Of a stretch of DNA of 64,000 nt, positions 1 through 12,141 are shown one piece after another (position 1 is the first letter of the stretch; every line of letters starts with the position of its first letter). A program made the translations under genes and the position numbers. A model generated the notes under the pieces. It had not been told where the DNA came from. It saw only the letters and a program-made list of their open reading frames with translations, and made no database searches. The stretch is from Cladosporium sp. IMV 00045 (Eukaryota > Ascomycota > Dothideomycetes > Cladosporiales > Cladosporiaceae): the NCBI GenBank assembly GCA_001931905.2, contig MSJI02000725.1:1-64000 (forward strand), written 5' to 3'.

Positions 1-540
1 CGATCAACTACGAGAGCTTGCTCAGCCGTTTCTTCTCCATGCTTGCGGACAGCCACCCCGACCTTGGTGGCGGTGGAATGAAGAGCTACAAGATCCCGCC
101 TCCCCAGTGTCTGCGTGAAGGTAACAAGAAGACCATCTTCGCCAACATTGCCGAGATCTGCAAGCGCATGAAGCGTACCGATGAGCACGTTACCCAGTTC
201 TTGTTCGCTGAGTTGGGTACTTCTGGTTCCGTCGACGGTAGCAGACGCCTTGTCATCAAGGGTCGCTTCCAGCAGAAGCAGATTGAGAACGTTCTGCGCA
301 GATACATTGGTAAGTGCCATCTCTCGAGATATCTTCGACTTGAGTGTTTGTATTCTAACTATGATCACAGTCGAATACGTTACTTGCAAGACCTGCCGCA
401 GCCCCGACACCGAGCTCAACAAGGGAGAGAACAGACTGTACTTCGTTACCTGCAACAGCTGCGGTTCCAGACGTTCCGTCACTGCCATCAAGACTGGTTT
501 CTCTGCCCAGGTTGGCAAGAGAAAGAGAATGGTCAAGTAG
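1..540 (+). CDS. SUI3: Translation initiation factor eIF2 subunit beta, 3' part
   Basis: This is the C-terminal part of eIF2-beta, the subunit of the eIF2 GTPase ternary complex that brings initiator Met-tRNA to the 40S ribosome in the cytosol. The gene starts outside the window and the reading frame begins at base 3. Exon 3..309 encodes the helix-turn-helix core (KSYKIPPP, then [21 protein letters not shown]). A 61-nt intron lies at 310..370 (GTAAGT..CACAG), and the last exon, 371..540, completes VEYVTC and carries the C2C2 zinc finger, seen as two CxxC pairs (CKTC and CNSC). The protein ends in the basic tail KRKRMVK before TAG. Family identity is very secure. Only the N-terminal lysine-rich region, which contacts eIF5 and eIF2B, is missing here. 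Confidence 0.96.
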
Positions 541-1242
541 ATCACTCGCCTTCCAAACAACGACCCGCGGTACCCTTCCGATGCCAAGTGGACAACCCAG
601 AAGCACCATGCCCGCCCATTCGCGTCACACTACGACAGAGTGCTACGCGGGATTTTTGCAGCTCTTGGATCGGACAGGATATTGCAAGCTACACCGCCGC
701 CGACTTCGACGGCACCCTCTACGCTATCCAACAAGTTTCCGGGCACCAATGCCAAGCAGCGACTCACCAAAATGCATTCTTGGAACATGGCGTTTACGGG
801 GATACGGGGATGGCAGAGATGCCTTCCAATGTGTTGATATCTCAGATAGCCGTGCATACGCCGTGCAACGAACAAAATATTCTTTACGTTATCCTATCTG
901 TGCGCAGAAAGCTCTTCTCTTTCCCCAGACATTCACGTGCAGCAGCCGGTGGCTGCTTTCCAAATTCAAAGTGGTAACGGCATTCCCAGTCAGTGGAGTC
1001 AGCGATGCATTCAGAACAAAGCATGCAAACACAATCGACACACTCCTTGATGAGCTAGGCATTGCAACTTTGCTTCAGCGAGGTTTAAAGCCATCATCAT
1101 GGAGCGTGCCTTTCTCCGTCCAGTCGAATAGCTCTGCGAGAATGCTCAGGACATGAAAGTCGCTCTCATCGTATAGACGGGCTGCGCTCTTTCTGAGAAG
1201 TCGCATTGTACGCTGTCTGTTGTTATTTAGGCTGAGCTGGTC
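541..1242. other. Convergent intergenic region
   Basis: About 700 bases separate the stop codons of eIF2-beta and the PHD-finger gene. It should hold both 3' UTRs. A plus-strand open frame runs through it (512..1156), but the translation shows no domain or convincing coding character. I see no gene here. Confidence 0.5.
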
Positions 1243-1791
1243 TTAGAGATCTCTGAGCGATTGCATTGGTGAGTCGTCAAACAAAGATTGCAGGCCAGCT
1301 CTCACCGCATTGACATATGATGCAGGCGCCGCCTGCTTCCGCGGTGTGGCATCTCCATCGCCCGCCACCGCGCTTGGTTGTGGTTCATAAGACTCCCAAA
1401 GCCAGTCCACACTATCCAATACAGCTTTAATCTTATCCTCATACTCGCCCTTCATCAGCAGCCTCCGCTGAATCCTCCCTTGCCATGGCCTTTCACCTCT
1501 CGCAATAGCAGCCAGAAGCTCGACATGCCTCTCCTCCGCACATTTCTCACACCAATAATGGCCCTCTAATTCCTTCTCGAAAACCGAGACATCCATGCAG
1601 TCATTGTGTTGCCATACCTCACAGCCTGTGCATTGAATCCAGGGTCGTTTGGCTGTGAAGTCGTTGTCGCCGCATACGCAACGGCAGATGCTGTCTGCGT
1701 CGTCTGAAGAATAGTATGCATTTCCTACGGAGGCGCTGGCGTGGTCGAAATGTACTCGTTTGCTTGTACGTTTCTTGTTGCGGCCGGTCAT
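1243..1791 (-). CDS. Small PHD-finger protein
   Basis: A 182-residue protein read as one exon. After a basic N-terminus (GRNKKRTSKR) it has one PHD zinc finger at about residues 36-86, with the C4HC3 ligands C38, C40, C54, C57, H62, C65, C81 and C84 all present. The aromatic WIQC and VWQH positions are typical of fingers that read methylated histone H3 tails. The rest is a short helical stretch and a disordered tail ending SLRDL. The role is probably nuclear chromatin binding, but no catalytic or second reader domain is present, so it could be a stand-alone adaptor. The start is the first ATG of the frame and gives a plausible nuclear N-terminus. I do not recognise a named orthologue. Confidence 0.8.
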   Translation of the reverse strand: MTGRNKKRTSKRVHFDHASASVGNAYYSSDDADSICRCVCGDNDFTAKRPWIQCTGCEVWQHNDCMDVSVFEKELEGHYWCEKCAEERHVELLAAIARGERPWQGRIQRRLLMKGEYEDKIKAVLDSVDWLWESYEPQPSAVAGDGDATPRKQAAPASYVNAVRAGLQSLFDDSPMQSLRDL

Positions 1792-2505
1792 GGTTGATCG
1801 TAAAACGAGGCTCGGGTGGGGCGGTTAGCATCATGAGTGTGGCGCTTTGGCGGGGCTTCTGTAAGCCCTTAAGGCGATATGATGTAGTTGAGCTATGTCT
1901 AACAAGTTAGACGTGTTGAAGATAGAGTGAGACCAGTCAGTCAGTTCCTTGTTTGTTGAGACTTCGCTCTACACATATGATAGTAGCAAACTTGCAACTT
2001 TAAAAGCCGAAATAGAAAAATCCCAGATGTGAAAAGTCTGAACAGACTGGACATAACCGTTTGAATTCCCAATATTCGATAAATGTGTCGTTCGAGCAGT
2101 ATCAGCGAGACTTGATCAAACATACAGCTCTAGTCCCAGCCAAATCGATCAATTGTCGAAGAGAAATGAACGGGTAATGAGAATCCAGCTCCTTCGTCCT
2201 AATCAAGACCACGGCAAGTCCGCTTGAGAGGACTTCCGTATGCGACAAAAGTAGATCTCAAATTGGAAAAGCAAAGCTGGTATTGTAGGAGGTACTGACA
2301 TAAACGGGTTCAGAGGTGGAGAGTAGTGAAGTGAGGTTGTCGTTAGACTTTCCTCTTTGGGCATCGTCGGCTTTAGGGACAACTACCTCATTGTTGATGT
2401 CGGCGCCAATATTCATTCTTGGAGCCTAATTAATCGAGCTGTTCTCTTGCTTTTTGGTTGTGTTTCTTCTTGTCTTGCGATTGCCACAAATCCTGGCTAG
2501 ATCTC
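1792..2505. other. Divergent promoter region
   Basis: About 710 bases between the start codons of the PHD-finger gene (minus) and VPS53 (plus). It should contain both promoters and 5' leaders. I see no open frame with coding character and no RNA gene. Confidence 0.5.
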
Positions 2506-5097
2506 ATGACGACCACAAATGGCGACTCCCAGGACGCCTTGGATGCTGGTATATCTTGAATCATTTAGGTTACATGGAGCATCTAGACTAACGCTCACAC
2601 AGTGGATTATGACCCGATCGATCACTTGAACGCGCTTTTCTCACATCCCTCGACTCTATCCACGGCAAAGACAGTGTCTACCAGATTACGTACATACGAA
2701 AATGAGCTGGACTCCGATATCTCTACCCTCGTCGCAACCCAAACAGCTTCCGACAATGACTCTGTACAACGAATTCAAGAGGCAAAGGCAGAGCTCGCGG
2801 CGCTCTTCGGTAGAATCGAGGGAGTGCGCACGAGGGCGCTGGAAACGGAACGTACAATCACAGAGATGACGGCTAGCATCAAGCGGCTGGATAGCACCAA
2901 GAAGAACCTCACACTTTCCATGACGGCGCTCAAGCGGCTACAAATGCTCACGACTGCATACGAGCAGCTGTTGGGACTTAGCAAGAGCAGGCAGTATAGG
3001 GAATGCGCACACTTGCTACAAGCTGTTATCCAGCTAATGGCACATTTTAAGAGCTACAGGAGTATAGACCAGATCGCAATGCTGTCTAAAAATGTCGCGG
3101 ATCTGCAGCGTGAACTGTTAGAGCAGGTGTGCGAAGACTTTGAGCTGGCGTTTGCAAAGAGTGAGGTTCAGCAAAAGCGTGGCATGCTATCTGAGGCCTG
3201 CATGGTCATTGACGCATTGGGTGATCATGCGCGAGCGCGATTGATCACATGGTATTGCAACACGCAGTTGCGCGAGTACCGACAGGTCTTTCGAGGAAAC
3301 GACGAAGCCGGCTCACTGGATAACATCGCACGGCGGTACAGCTGGTTCAACCGCATGTTGAAGACTTACGATGCCGAACACTCCATGCTCTTCCCGTCCG
3401 CATGGCGTGTCAACGAGATGCTGGCGAACTCATTCTGCGAAGGCACACGGGAAGATTACAAAGGAATCCTACAGCGATCAATGCGGCGTACAGATGGCCA
3501 GCCTCCGGATGTCAATCTTCTCTTGTCTTGCTTGCAAGAAACACTGGATTTTGAACACAGTCTGGAGCGGCGCTTTGCCATTGGAGAGAGCAGATCATCC
3601 ATGGACACAGTCACTTCTTCAGCAGAAGAGAGGAAGTCTGGCTTTACTCAAGCAATTTCGGAGGCTTTTGAGCCCTACCTGAGCATTTGGGTAGAATCTC
3701 AGGACAAGCAGCTGTCCACATTGATACCCCAATACCGAAGCCAACCAATCCGACAACCCGAAGAAGAATTTCACAGCCAACTTGTCATGCCATCTTCGAC
3801 CGAGCTGTTCCACCACTATCGCATCACTTTTGCCCAATGCGCGAAACTATCGACTGGAAACAAGCTGTTGGAGTTGTCAAAGACTTTCGCAAAATACCTG
3901 GATCTCTATGCACAGCAAGTCCTCTTTCACTCTTTGTCTGAGAGAGGTGGCGGGTCAGGGCCGTCAACCGAAGAAATTGTCATCATCATCAACACCGCGG
4001 ATTACTGCTACCAAACCACGAATCAGCTTGAAGACAAGATCAAAAGTCGAATCGACGAAGATTTGCGTGAGAAAGTTGACTTGCAGTCTTCTGCGGATGC
4101 TTTCATGGGTGTCGCTTCAGCTGCTGTACGAGCCTTGGTGCACAGTGCTGAAGTGGACTGCGATCCAGCATGGCGAGAGATGCGCAACGTCGCATGGAGC
4201 AAGATGGAATCTGTTGGCGACCAGAGTGGCTATGTGAGCGTCTTGCTTCAACGAGTCAACGATCGCAGCAAAGAAGTTTTGCGCTACCTCCACAAACCAC
4301 AGTATGCAAGGGCATATTGCGACAACTTGGTGGACGCCATCACGACCACGTACATCAACAACATAGTAGCTTGCAGACCGATCGTCGAAACTGGCGCTGA
4401 GCAGATGCTACTGGATTCATATGTCCTCAAGAAAGGCTTCAACAATCTCCTCACCATCAACGCCGAACCTGGAACCCAGCCTAATCAGGCGTTCGTCAAA
4501 CGTGTCCAGCAGACAGCCTCCAAGCTCGACCCAATTCTCAAAACCTTGCAGGTCCGATCTTCTCCCCCAGAGGGCCTTGTCCAGGCATACCTTATTCACA
4601 TTCGAGACCGCTCAGAGGGCAACTTCCGCAAGCTGCTCGAGCTCAAGGGCATTAACAAGCGCCAGGAGCAAAGCAGTCTTTTGGAGCTCTTCAACGTGCA
4701 CAAAGCAACGCCGACGAACGAAGGTCTGCCGGCCGCAAACCCGCAAATCTCGGCTCTCAACCTCGCTGCGCCACCATCGACTGCTACTTCTAGCCTTGCG
4801 GCACTCAAGGAAACGGCAGCGTCCCATTCTACCCCTTCGTTGCCAGCGCGCTTCGACCCGACAAATTTCGGCACCGCTCTGATGGATGCTGCGAGGCAAG
4901 GTGTTGACCGCTTTGGCTCGCCGCATTTGGGCGGTCCCGGGGCTGCTTCGACAAGTGTCGCCAGTAGGACAACGAGTCCGCCACCTGGAGGTGCTGAGGA
5001 TGGAGATAGAGGGCCGGCGAGCATCAATGATAACTTGAAGAACCTTGGAAAGTTCTTCAGGAGGGACGGCGGGAGCTTCGGTGGGTTCGGGAGGTGA
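2506..5097 (+). CDS. VPS53: Vps53, GARP/EARP tethering complex subunit
   Basis: Vps53 is a core subunit of the GARP complex, which tethers endosome-derived vesicles at the trans-Golgi network. The model has a short first exon, 2506..2548 (MTTTNGDSQDALDA), a 54-nt intron at 2549..2602 with a GACTAAC branch site, and a long exon, 2603..5097, for 845 residues. The N-terminus (VDYDPIDHLNALF) matches the start of the Vps53_N domain, and the coiled-coil stretch with TKKNLTLSMTALKRLQML is the family's most recognisable segment. Its length fits the family. The C-terminus is low-complexity, rich in Ser, Pro and Gly, and ends FFRRDGG..GGFGR. COG4 was considered because of general coiled-coil similarity, but the N-terminal motifs favour Vps53. 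Confidence 0.93.
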
Positions 5098-5107
5098 TAG
5101 CCCAGTA

Positions 5108-7694
5108 TTAGGTTTCGTCATTCGGGTCTTCACCATAGCTCTCAAGCTTAACCAATCGCCTGTTTGTCTCGTATTCTGCTTCTAGGACAGGCCTCAGCTC
5201 TGGGTGGAATCGGTCCGCATATTCCAATACCAATTCGAAATTTCCAACGTCTTGACACAGGTCCAATTCCCAGTGCCTCTTCCGCTGACGACCACGTTGA
5301 AGCCACCGAGACGATTGACACTGCCTTTGTTTGCATCGATGGTGGAAGCCCCTTGAACGTAACGGGTAAGTTTCCGCCTCCCACTTCGCACTCAGGGGAC
5401 ATTTGTGATTCCGTCCACGGGAAGTAGACACTTCAAGAATGTCACCTTCTCCTTTTCTCAAATTGTCAACCTCGTAAATGTTCGGCGGTGGCGCGGATGA
5501 TGCACGTGGTCGGCGTGTTTCAAACAAAATGTTTTCCTTGAAGCACCGATGCCAAAACTCGGCAACCTTCCCACAGTCATCCTGAGTTGACGAAAAAAGG
5601 TGGTGCCACCTGCCCATCAAGTCTGTCAAGTTATACCATGACATGCTGCGAAAGGCGTGGCGTTGCACGAGCTGAGGCTCGGAATGAATTTCAACCTCTC
5701 CTCCGGTCTGCCACAGACCAACGTCTGGCGGCTCTTCGGTTTCTGCTGGCTGCCATATGATGGTCCAAGGAAGGGAATGGTTTATGTCGTACGCTTCCAA
5801 TGGTGGACGGTAAGTCCAAACTGTGACGAACGCACGATTGATGAGCTGTATAGCCAGTGTATTGTTTCCAAGGAGTAGAAGCTGTGCTGTGAACGATTTC
5901 TGGAGTTCATCATAGCGACCATACATGTGAGCCGAGGTATGCAGTAATCTGTTCTCTGCCTGAACGTAGTCGGCAAGTGATCGAGACGATGCGATGCCTA
6001 ATCCCCACTGCTCGACGGCGAGCGCACAGTCGTACAGCTGATGATTAGAGTCGACACTTTGCAAAAAGCTCACCAGAGGCGTTCCTCGATTGTGACTTAA
6101 TGCATGGACATCGGCACCCATGGCAATGAGCTTCACGACAAGATCTGAGTAGCTGTCCCGTGGCCAGTGGCTCCCAAAACGGATGTAATCTCACACATAT
6201 CTTGTCGATGCTTAATAACCAAAATGCGCAGCAGCCCAGTGGAGAGCAGTTCGTCCAAACTCGTCTGTCTGATTTACCAGTTTTTCCTGGTTGTCACATT
6301 GCAAAAAGTCCAGAAACACTTGGGCGGGCCAGCCCATTGATCTCATAGCGAAAGCAAATCTGAGTTCGAAAGACATTCCGGCGGATGAGACTAGCTGGCT
6401 AGCAAGAATACAACGCACAGATTGTTCTGTTAGCATCATGTTTGACAAGACAGTCTCCAAATTCCAGGGCGTTTGCTCGGTCTCAGTGACCATTTCGCAT
6501 TTTTCGACAAACAGACGGTAGAACGAAGCCGCTAGATTTCGAATTTGTCTGAACTCACCGAACTCAGAATTCTTGCTGCGAGAGTAGTGAACAAATTCCC
6601 CGAGAGCAGAGTGGAGCGTGGCGTCTTCTATCAAGGTGGGCTCTCCTTCAATAGAAATTCGCAGAGGTTCAGATGTCCACCACGGGATGCGATCTGGGCC
6701 GGTTTTAGTGCAGCTCTTGAGATATGAGGGACATTCATCGTCGAACCGTCAGTAGACTATCGTCTCCATTTGAGAGGAGAACTGATCATGCAAGGCAAGT
6801 TCTCCTGATGCTAACAGTTTGCGAACACCAGACAGACCACCAGACTCCACGACCTGAAACGCGAAACTATTCCTGGGACGCAGGGTCACTGGATGAACTC
6901 GGAACTCCCATCCGTTCTCAGACTCTCTCACGCCAAACTCCCAGGCACGTTGAACGAGCCAAGCTGGGAGAGAAATGCGAAATCGGCTGAATGATTTTCG
7001 CTCTGAGCGTCCTGTCCTTGCAACTTCCTGTGTATCTTTGACTTGAAGGTTCACGGGTAATGATGTGTTGGAAACAAACGCTGGGTGATCGAGGCGAGCG
7101 AGAATTGCGGCGTTTGCACCCTGCACGCTTCGTTCGAGGTCTTGCAACCGCACGCTGTGTGAAGCGAGCATGCTGGTCTGCGCAATATTCATGGCAGCAT
7201 TCTTCATTGCTTCGCCTTGACTCCAGGCGCTGAGCCTCTTTAGCTTCGCTTCGATAGACTGAGGTTCAAACGAGTCACTGGCAGTAGTTCATGTATGCAA
7301 ACGACATGGTGCTCTGAGCTTGTCCCAATTCTGCCACCAGCTTATCGATCTCAGGCTCCTTGAACGCAGCGTAGAGTCTGCCGGCGAGGCGAGTTTTGTC
7401 GAGCAGGTGTTCAATCTTACTCACGGCCTTCTCGATCTTTGCCACCATGCGTGTGCACGTTGTCACACAACGATTGAGGAGTTCGTCGGCCGGACTGCCG
7501 GTCATTCGATGGGTTTCTAGTTGATGTAAGGACAACGACATGGTTTCGAGGTCGAAGCAAAGATCGGCTATGGTGCCCGGTGCATCGGTACTTGCGTTGT
7601 AGAGCCTTTTGAGCTTTTGGGTGCTTTCGACAAGCTGGATGGACAGCGAGACTAGCCCGGCCACGCTGGCCACGGCACCAACTATCTCCGCCAT
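5108..7694 (-). pseudogene. STAND-N / ankyrin-like protein with in-frame TGA
   Basis: The start MAEIVGAVASVAGLVSLSIQ at 7694 is typical of the fungal N-terminal (Helo-like) domain found on NLR/STAND and ankyrin proteins, which work in heterokaryon incompatibility and innate-immune-like signalling. No NACHT or NB-ARC NTPase follows. Instead there is a helical linker (SIEAKLKRLSAW), a segment resembling a degenerate ankyrin repeat (SGVRKLLASGELAL), and then a clear repeat (FGRTALHWAAAHF, then LVVKLIAMGADVHALS). A consistent model uses exons 7338..7694, 6220..7258 and 5108..6144 and sums to 811 codons. It carries an in-frame TGA at 6749..6751, with the same frame open on both sides. The donors (GTGGCA, GTTATT) are weak. 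A 42-nt GT-AG intron could also remove the TGA in phase, so the gene is either decayed or mis-modelled. The last 50 codons (LVLEYADRFHPELRPVLE) look like real coding sequence. Confidence 0.5.
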
Positions 7695-8089
7695 GTGTGA
7701 TCGATACTGTTGCTTGAGGGACGAGATAAGTGAGAAAGAAGAAAAGCCGGCCTGACACAGGCGCAAGGCTGAGCTTTTGATTGTTCAGAGGCATCCTTGG
7801 AGGTATCATGCAAGGCTGCCTGAGCACGTACGCCTGCTGCCGTTGTAAGCGAGCCTTGACATGTAGGGTTTGGGAGTGCGTGACAGAGTAGTAGAACATG
7901 ACATTGTATTTCTCTTCGCATTAGAACAATGGAAGAGAAGCGCCATGCTAGCGAAGCCAACACATCGAATACAGCGGAGGACATGGAACTGCGAAGAATC
8001 AAGCCCTGAGTCTTGTATTAGGGTGGAGAAGGTGCATGCTTGATTACTGAGACGAGATTAAAGTCTTCAACCAAACGCAGCCAATTTCT
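7695..8089. other. Intergenic region
   Basis: About 395 bases between the start of the STAND-N/ankyrin gene and the stop codon of the ABC transporter, both on the minus strand. It should hold the promoter of the former and the 3' UTR of the latter. I see no other feature. Confidence 0.45.
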
Positions 8090-11000
8090 TCAAGTCGTTG
8101 CCTTATCAAGTGCCTGTCCCTTGCACATCTCGTAGTAAGTCCCACGTCGAGCAAGCAGAGTGGCATGGTCACCAATCTCTACAATCCTTCCAGCTTGGAA
8201 GACACAGATCGTGTCAGCGTCCTTGATGGTACTCAAACGATGCGCAACGGCGATCGTAGTCCGTCCACCATCCTTCGCCGCTTCCATGAGCGCTGCTTGC
8301 ACAATCTTCTCGCTCTCTGTGTCGAGTGCCGAAGTAGCTTCGTCTAGAAGCAAAATTCTTGGGTTGCGGATGAGTGCTCGCGCGATAGCTACGCGCTGAC
8401 GTTGGCCTCCTGAGAGTTGGGTGCCGCGGTTGCCTAGTTCGGTGTTCAGACCTTCGGGGAGGGATTTGACGAAGTCGAGGATGTTCGCGCTCCTCAAGGC
8501 ATCTTCAACTTGGGCCTGTGTTGGCTCCACTGATTCGATGATGCCCATTGAGACGTTCTCTTGGATGCTGCCTGAGTACAAGACTGGCTCCTGTTGGACG
8601 AGGGCAAGGCGTCGGCGATGTTGGCGTGGATCGATTTCGGTGATGGGTTGCCCGTTTACCACGATTTCACCGGACGTGGGATCGTAGAACCTCGTGAGCA
8701 AGGAGATCATGGTTGACTTGCCGCATCCAGATGGGCCGACGAAGGCCACAAACTTGCCCGCCGGAACACGCACGTCGATGCCTTTGATGACTTGTGCGCG
8801 TGGTCTTGAAGGGTAGGCAAACTCTAGTGACTCGATTCCAACTGAAGCCGGCTTCCCTGTTGACTCTTCGCTTTGAGATCCAGCCTCGTCTTCTTCCTTC
8901 CAATCAGGCGTCTGGGTTCGCAGATAGAAGATGTAGTTGGCGGCGGGAGTCGCTTTCGAAATCGAAGTACTGTACTGGAAGAACGAAGCAACGCTCTCGC
9001 CTCCCAAGATGATTGCGATGAAAACGACGAAGAACACCTCGGTGCTGTATTCGCCGGTCGAACAAAGCTTGCCGCCGTACCAGAAGCCCAAAGCCATCGC
9101 CAAGAAGTTGATGCTTTGTGTCAAAGAGTAGAATATCATGGTAATCGAAAGCTTTCTGGCAGATGCCTTGGCAACAACGGACAACCGCGTCTCGTATTGC
9201 TGGATGACAGTGTTCTCCAGCACGAGGGAAGCAACTGTACGGATTGCCGCAATAGCCTCAGCAGCGATGGCAGCGCTGCCAGCAAAACGCTTGGTGGTGT
9301 CCTCATCCAGCTTTGTCGAGATGCGAATGCCGTAATATCCACCCAGTAAGAGAGGAGGCAAAGCGGCGAAAGTGCAAACGAGCCCAAGCTTCCATCCATA
9401 GGCGATGCCCAGGATACAGCAGGAGATCGTTGTCACAACGTTGTTCAAGACCAGACCGGCATTGGCGCTGAGAAGCTCTTGCAGGTCGGTAGCACATCTT
9501 GAGAGCCTTGACGTGGTTGCTCCTGTGGCATTGGCTTCTTTGTCGAAGAATGCTATGTCCTGTTGGACAGTGTTCTTGAAGAGTTCAAGTCTGTAGCGAC
9601 GCGTGACTGCTTGTGAGACCATGTTACAAGTCACACCCAAGACGAAGTAGAAGAGGAAGTTGGCGATCGCCACGACGAAGAACATGAGTGCCCAGAAGTC
9701 ACCTTCTGAGGTTGCTTCACTGCCCGTCATTTGGAAAACATTAAAGGTCCGTGAGAAGAGAATGGCTTGTACGGCGAGTGTGCCTCCTGCATGAAGATGT
9801 CAGTAATCAGGAAGTTGCAAATCCGCAGCGCAATACTTACCACCAAAGATAGACACCACAGCGGTGATGATGTAAAGATACCACAGGTTGGGTTGTTCTT
9901 TAATCAGCAAACACAAGCACCTGAATAACCCATAGCCCATAGTCTCGGAGGACCCTGGTTGATTGCCTTGTTCTGCGTGAGTGCTGCCAACCGAGCTGAC
10001 TGTTCGCTTGAGTGACAGCTTCCTTGAGCTGCGGTGTTCCAGTTCGGGCGAGTCATCATCTGGAACCTCTTCGGATTCGGAAGTGTGCTTTGCTTCCGCT
10101 CGCTCAAGATCTTGCGAATAGACAAGCTTTGAATAAGCACCTTCCCTTGCGAGCAATTCTTGGTGAGTACCTTGCTCGACAAGTGCGCCTTGTGACATGA
10201 CCACAATGTTGTCTGCCTTTTGAATGGTGGAAAGCTTGTGTGCGATAGTAATCGTCGTTCGGTTGGAGCTGACATTGTCAAGTGCTTGCTGGACGATCTT
10301 CTCGGCCCTCGGATCAAGTGCGCTGGTAGCCTCGTCAAGCAATAAGATTGGCGGGTTGGAAATGATGCTTCTAGCGATCGCAATGCGCTGCTTTTGGCCT
10401 ACGAGGATCTTGTTAGTCGCTGTCTCCGATAATGTAAGAATCGTTGAACTTACCTCCTGAAAGCATCCTTGCTCTCTCGCCTATCTGGGTGAAGTATTGC
10501 TCCGGCAGCTGCTCAATGAATTCATGAGCGAACGCGTCTTTACACGCGTTCTGGACAAGCTGCATCTTTTTCTCCGGAGAAGCGTCTTCATGTTCAGTAC
10601 CCAACAGTCCATGGGCGACATTGTCGAATACAGTGCCACTGAATAGCACCGGCTCTTGCTGCACAAGGCGAATCTTTGTGCGAAGATATCGGAGATTGAG
10701 GTCTCGAGTTTCGACGCCATCTAGCGTGATCGAGCCCGCAGCTTGATCGTACCAGCGCTCCAGCAGTGCTACGACTGTGCTTTTCCCAGAGCCACTGGCG
10801 CCGACCAAGGCTGTCGTTTTCCTTGCGGGGATTGAAAGGGACAGTCCGGCAAGTACCTTGGTGTCAGGCCGAGATGGATAGGCAAATGCAACATCGCGTA
10901 GCTCTATATCACCGGTGCACTGCTCTGGCACCAATCCATGGCTTGACATAGGATCGATTGGCGACTCTCTGTCGATAGTTTGGAAGAGCTCATCGGCGGC

Positions 11001-12141
11001 ACTGGCAGCCTTGGTGATATTGAACAGTTGCATGATGACTGTCGTCATAGCAGTGGCTGCGACAATGAGAGCAAAAATAACACTGTGCTGGAATCAGTTC
11101 GAGAACAAAGCAGGTTCAGTGGGTGCAAAGACACTTACGTGACAATTGTGCCCGGTTGAGCGATTTCGCCAGAGGCGTACATTCGAATACCCTGCCAAAA
11201 GGCGAGACCGTAGCCCGAGTATATACAGAAGAAGGAGCTCGAGAACATTACGCCGTAATTTGGCGATTTCTTTTTGCCGTAGTATTCCGCCTCTGCCAAC
11301 AGAGCATCGTACTTCTTGAACATCAGCGGCTGCAGCCAGAATGCATGGACGGTTGCAATGCTTGAGAACACCTCTTCGGCTAGAAGGCCAGCTCTAGAAT
11401 AGATCTCCATAGTCTTCTTCTCTTGAATGATGTCGATCGTAGCGCTAATACCCATGATGACGATGATGGTAGGCAAGATGCAACAACAGATCAGTGTGAG
11501 TTTCCATTGCACCACCAGGGCAATGATGAAGGCAGAGACCATGGTGGAGATGCTTTGGATGAGTAGGGTGAGCTTGTCCGAGATGCCATTGTTGACATTG
11601 TTACCATTCGTAGTAACTTTGACCGACGGCGAACCGCCCTCTTTCGAATCGAAGAATGTCATGTCTTGTCGAAGGAGGCGTTGAAGGAACTCAAGCCGGA
11701 GAGCCTTTGTGGTACGAATAGCCGCAATGGACGCTCCGAGGGAATGGACGTATACCAGAACAAACTTGGCGACGAAGAGGTATATGAAGTACAGCGTGAA
11801 CTTCTCCACCTCATTCATGTATTCGGCTGGGCTGATCGCACCCATTGCGAAATTGTTGAAGGTCGTAACAAATTTGCCGAATACGATATCCATGAATGGA
11901 AGGGCGGTGCCAGCGCCAATTGCAGCTAAGATAGATACTGCATAGAGGGCTAAACTCGTGCTGTCTGAGTAGTGAAATACACGCTGTGGTGATAGAAGTT
12001 AATGACAGTAACGAGTGCAGGTTCGCAAAAGAAATGCACACTCACCAGATAGCTCTTGAACCCCGAAGACTGGGGTTTCTCCTCCTTCGCCTCCTTGGAT
12101 GAGCCATTGGCATCACTGCCGTCGCCTTTCTCAGAACCCAT
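8090..12141 (-). CDS. Full-length ABCB (MDR/P-glycoprotein-type) ABC transporter
   Basis: A complete TMD-NBD-TMD-NBD exporter of 1274 residues, the usual length of fungal ABCB full transporters, acting in a membrane to export lipophilic compounds or peptides. The five exons are 12046..12141, 11139..11983, 10454..11082, 9841..10398 and 8090..9786. They sum to 3825 nt with canonical GT-AG introns of 53-62 nt. NBD1 has Walker [10 protein letters not shown] near residue 407, a signature LSGGQKQR split by an intron, and [15 protein letters not shown]2 has GPSGCGKST near 1060, LSGGQRQR near 1166 and an identical Walker B. Both catalytic glutamates are present, so both sites look competent. A charged linker (about residues 590-660) joins the halves. 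It starts 615 bp from the divergent Zn2Cys6 regulator. The substrate cannot be read from the sequence. A mitochondrial or a-factor type exporter is less likely because the N-terminus lacks a targeting peptide. Confidence 0.95.

Noticed and set aside
512..1156. A 214-codon frame downstream of eIF2-beta
   Set aside because: It overlaps the last eIF2-beta codons in another frame, has no domain, and looks like 3' flank.
2506..5097. COG4 as the identity of the tethering-complex gene
   Set aside because: The N-terminal DYDPIDHLNALF and LTLSMTALKRLQML segments match Vps53 better, and COG4 C-terminal features are missing.
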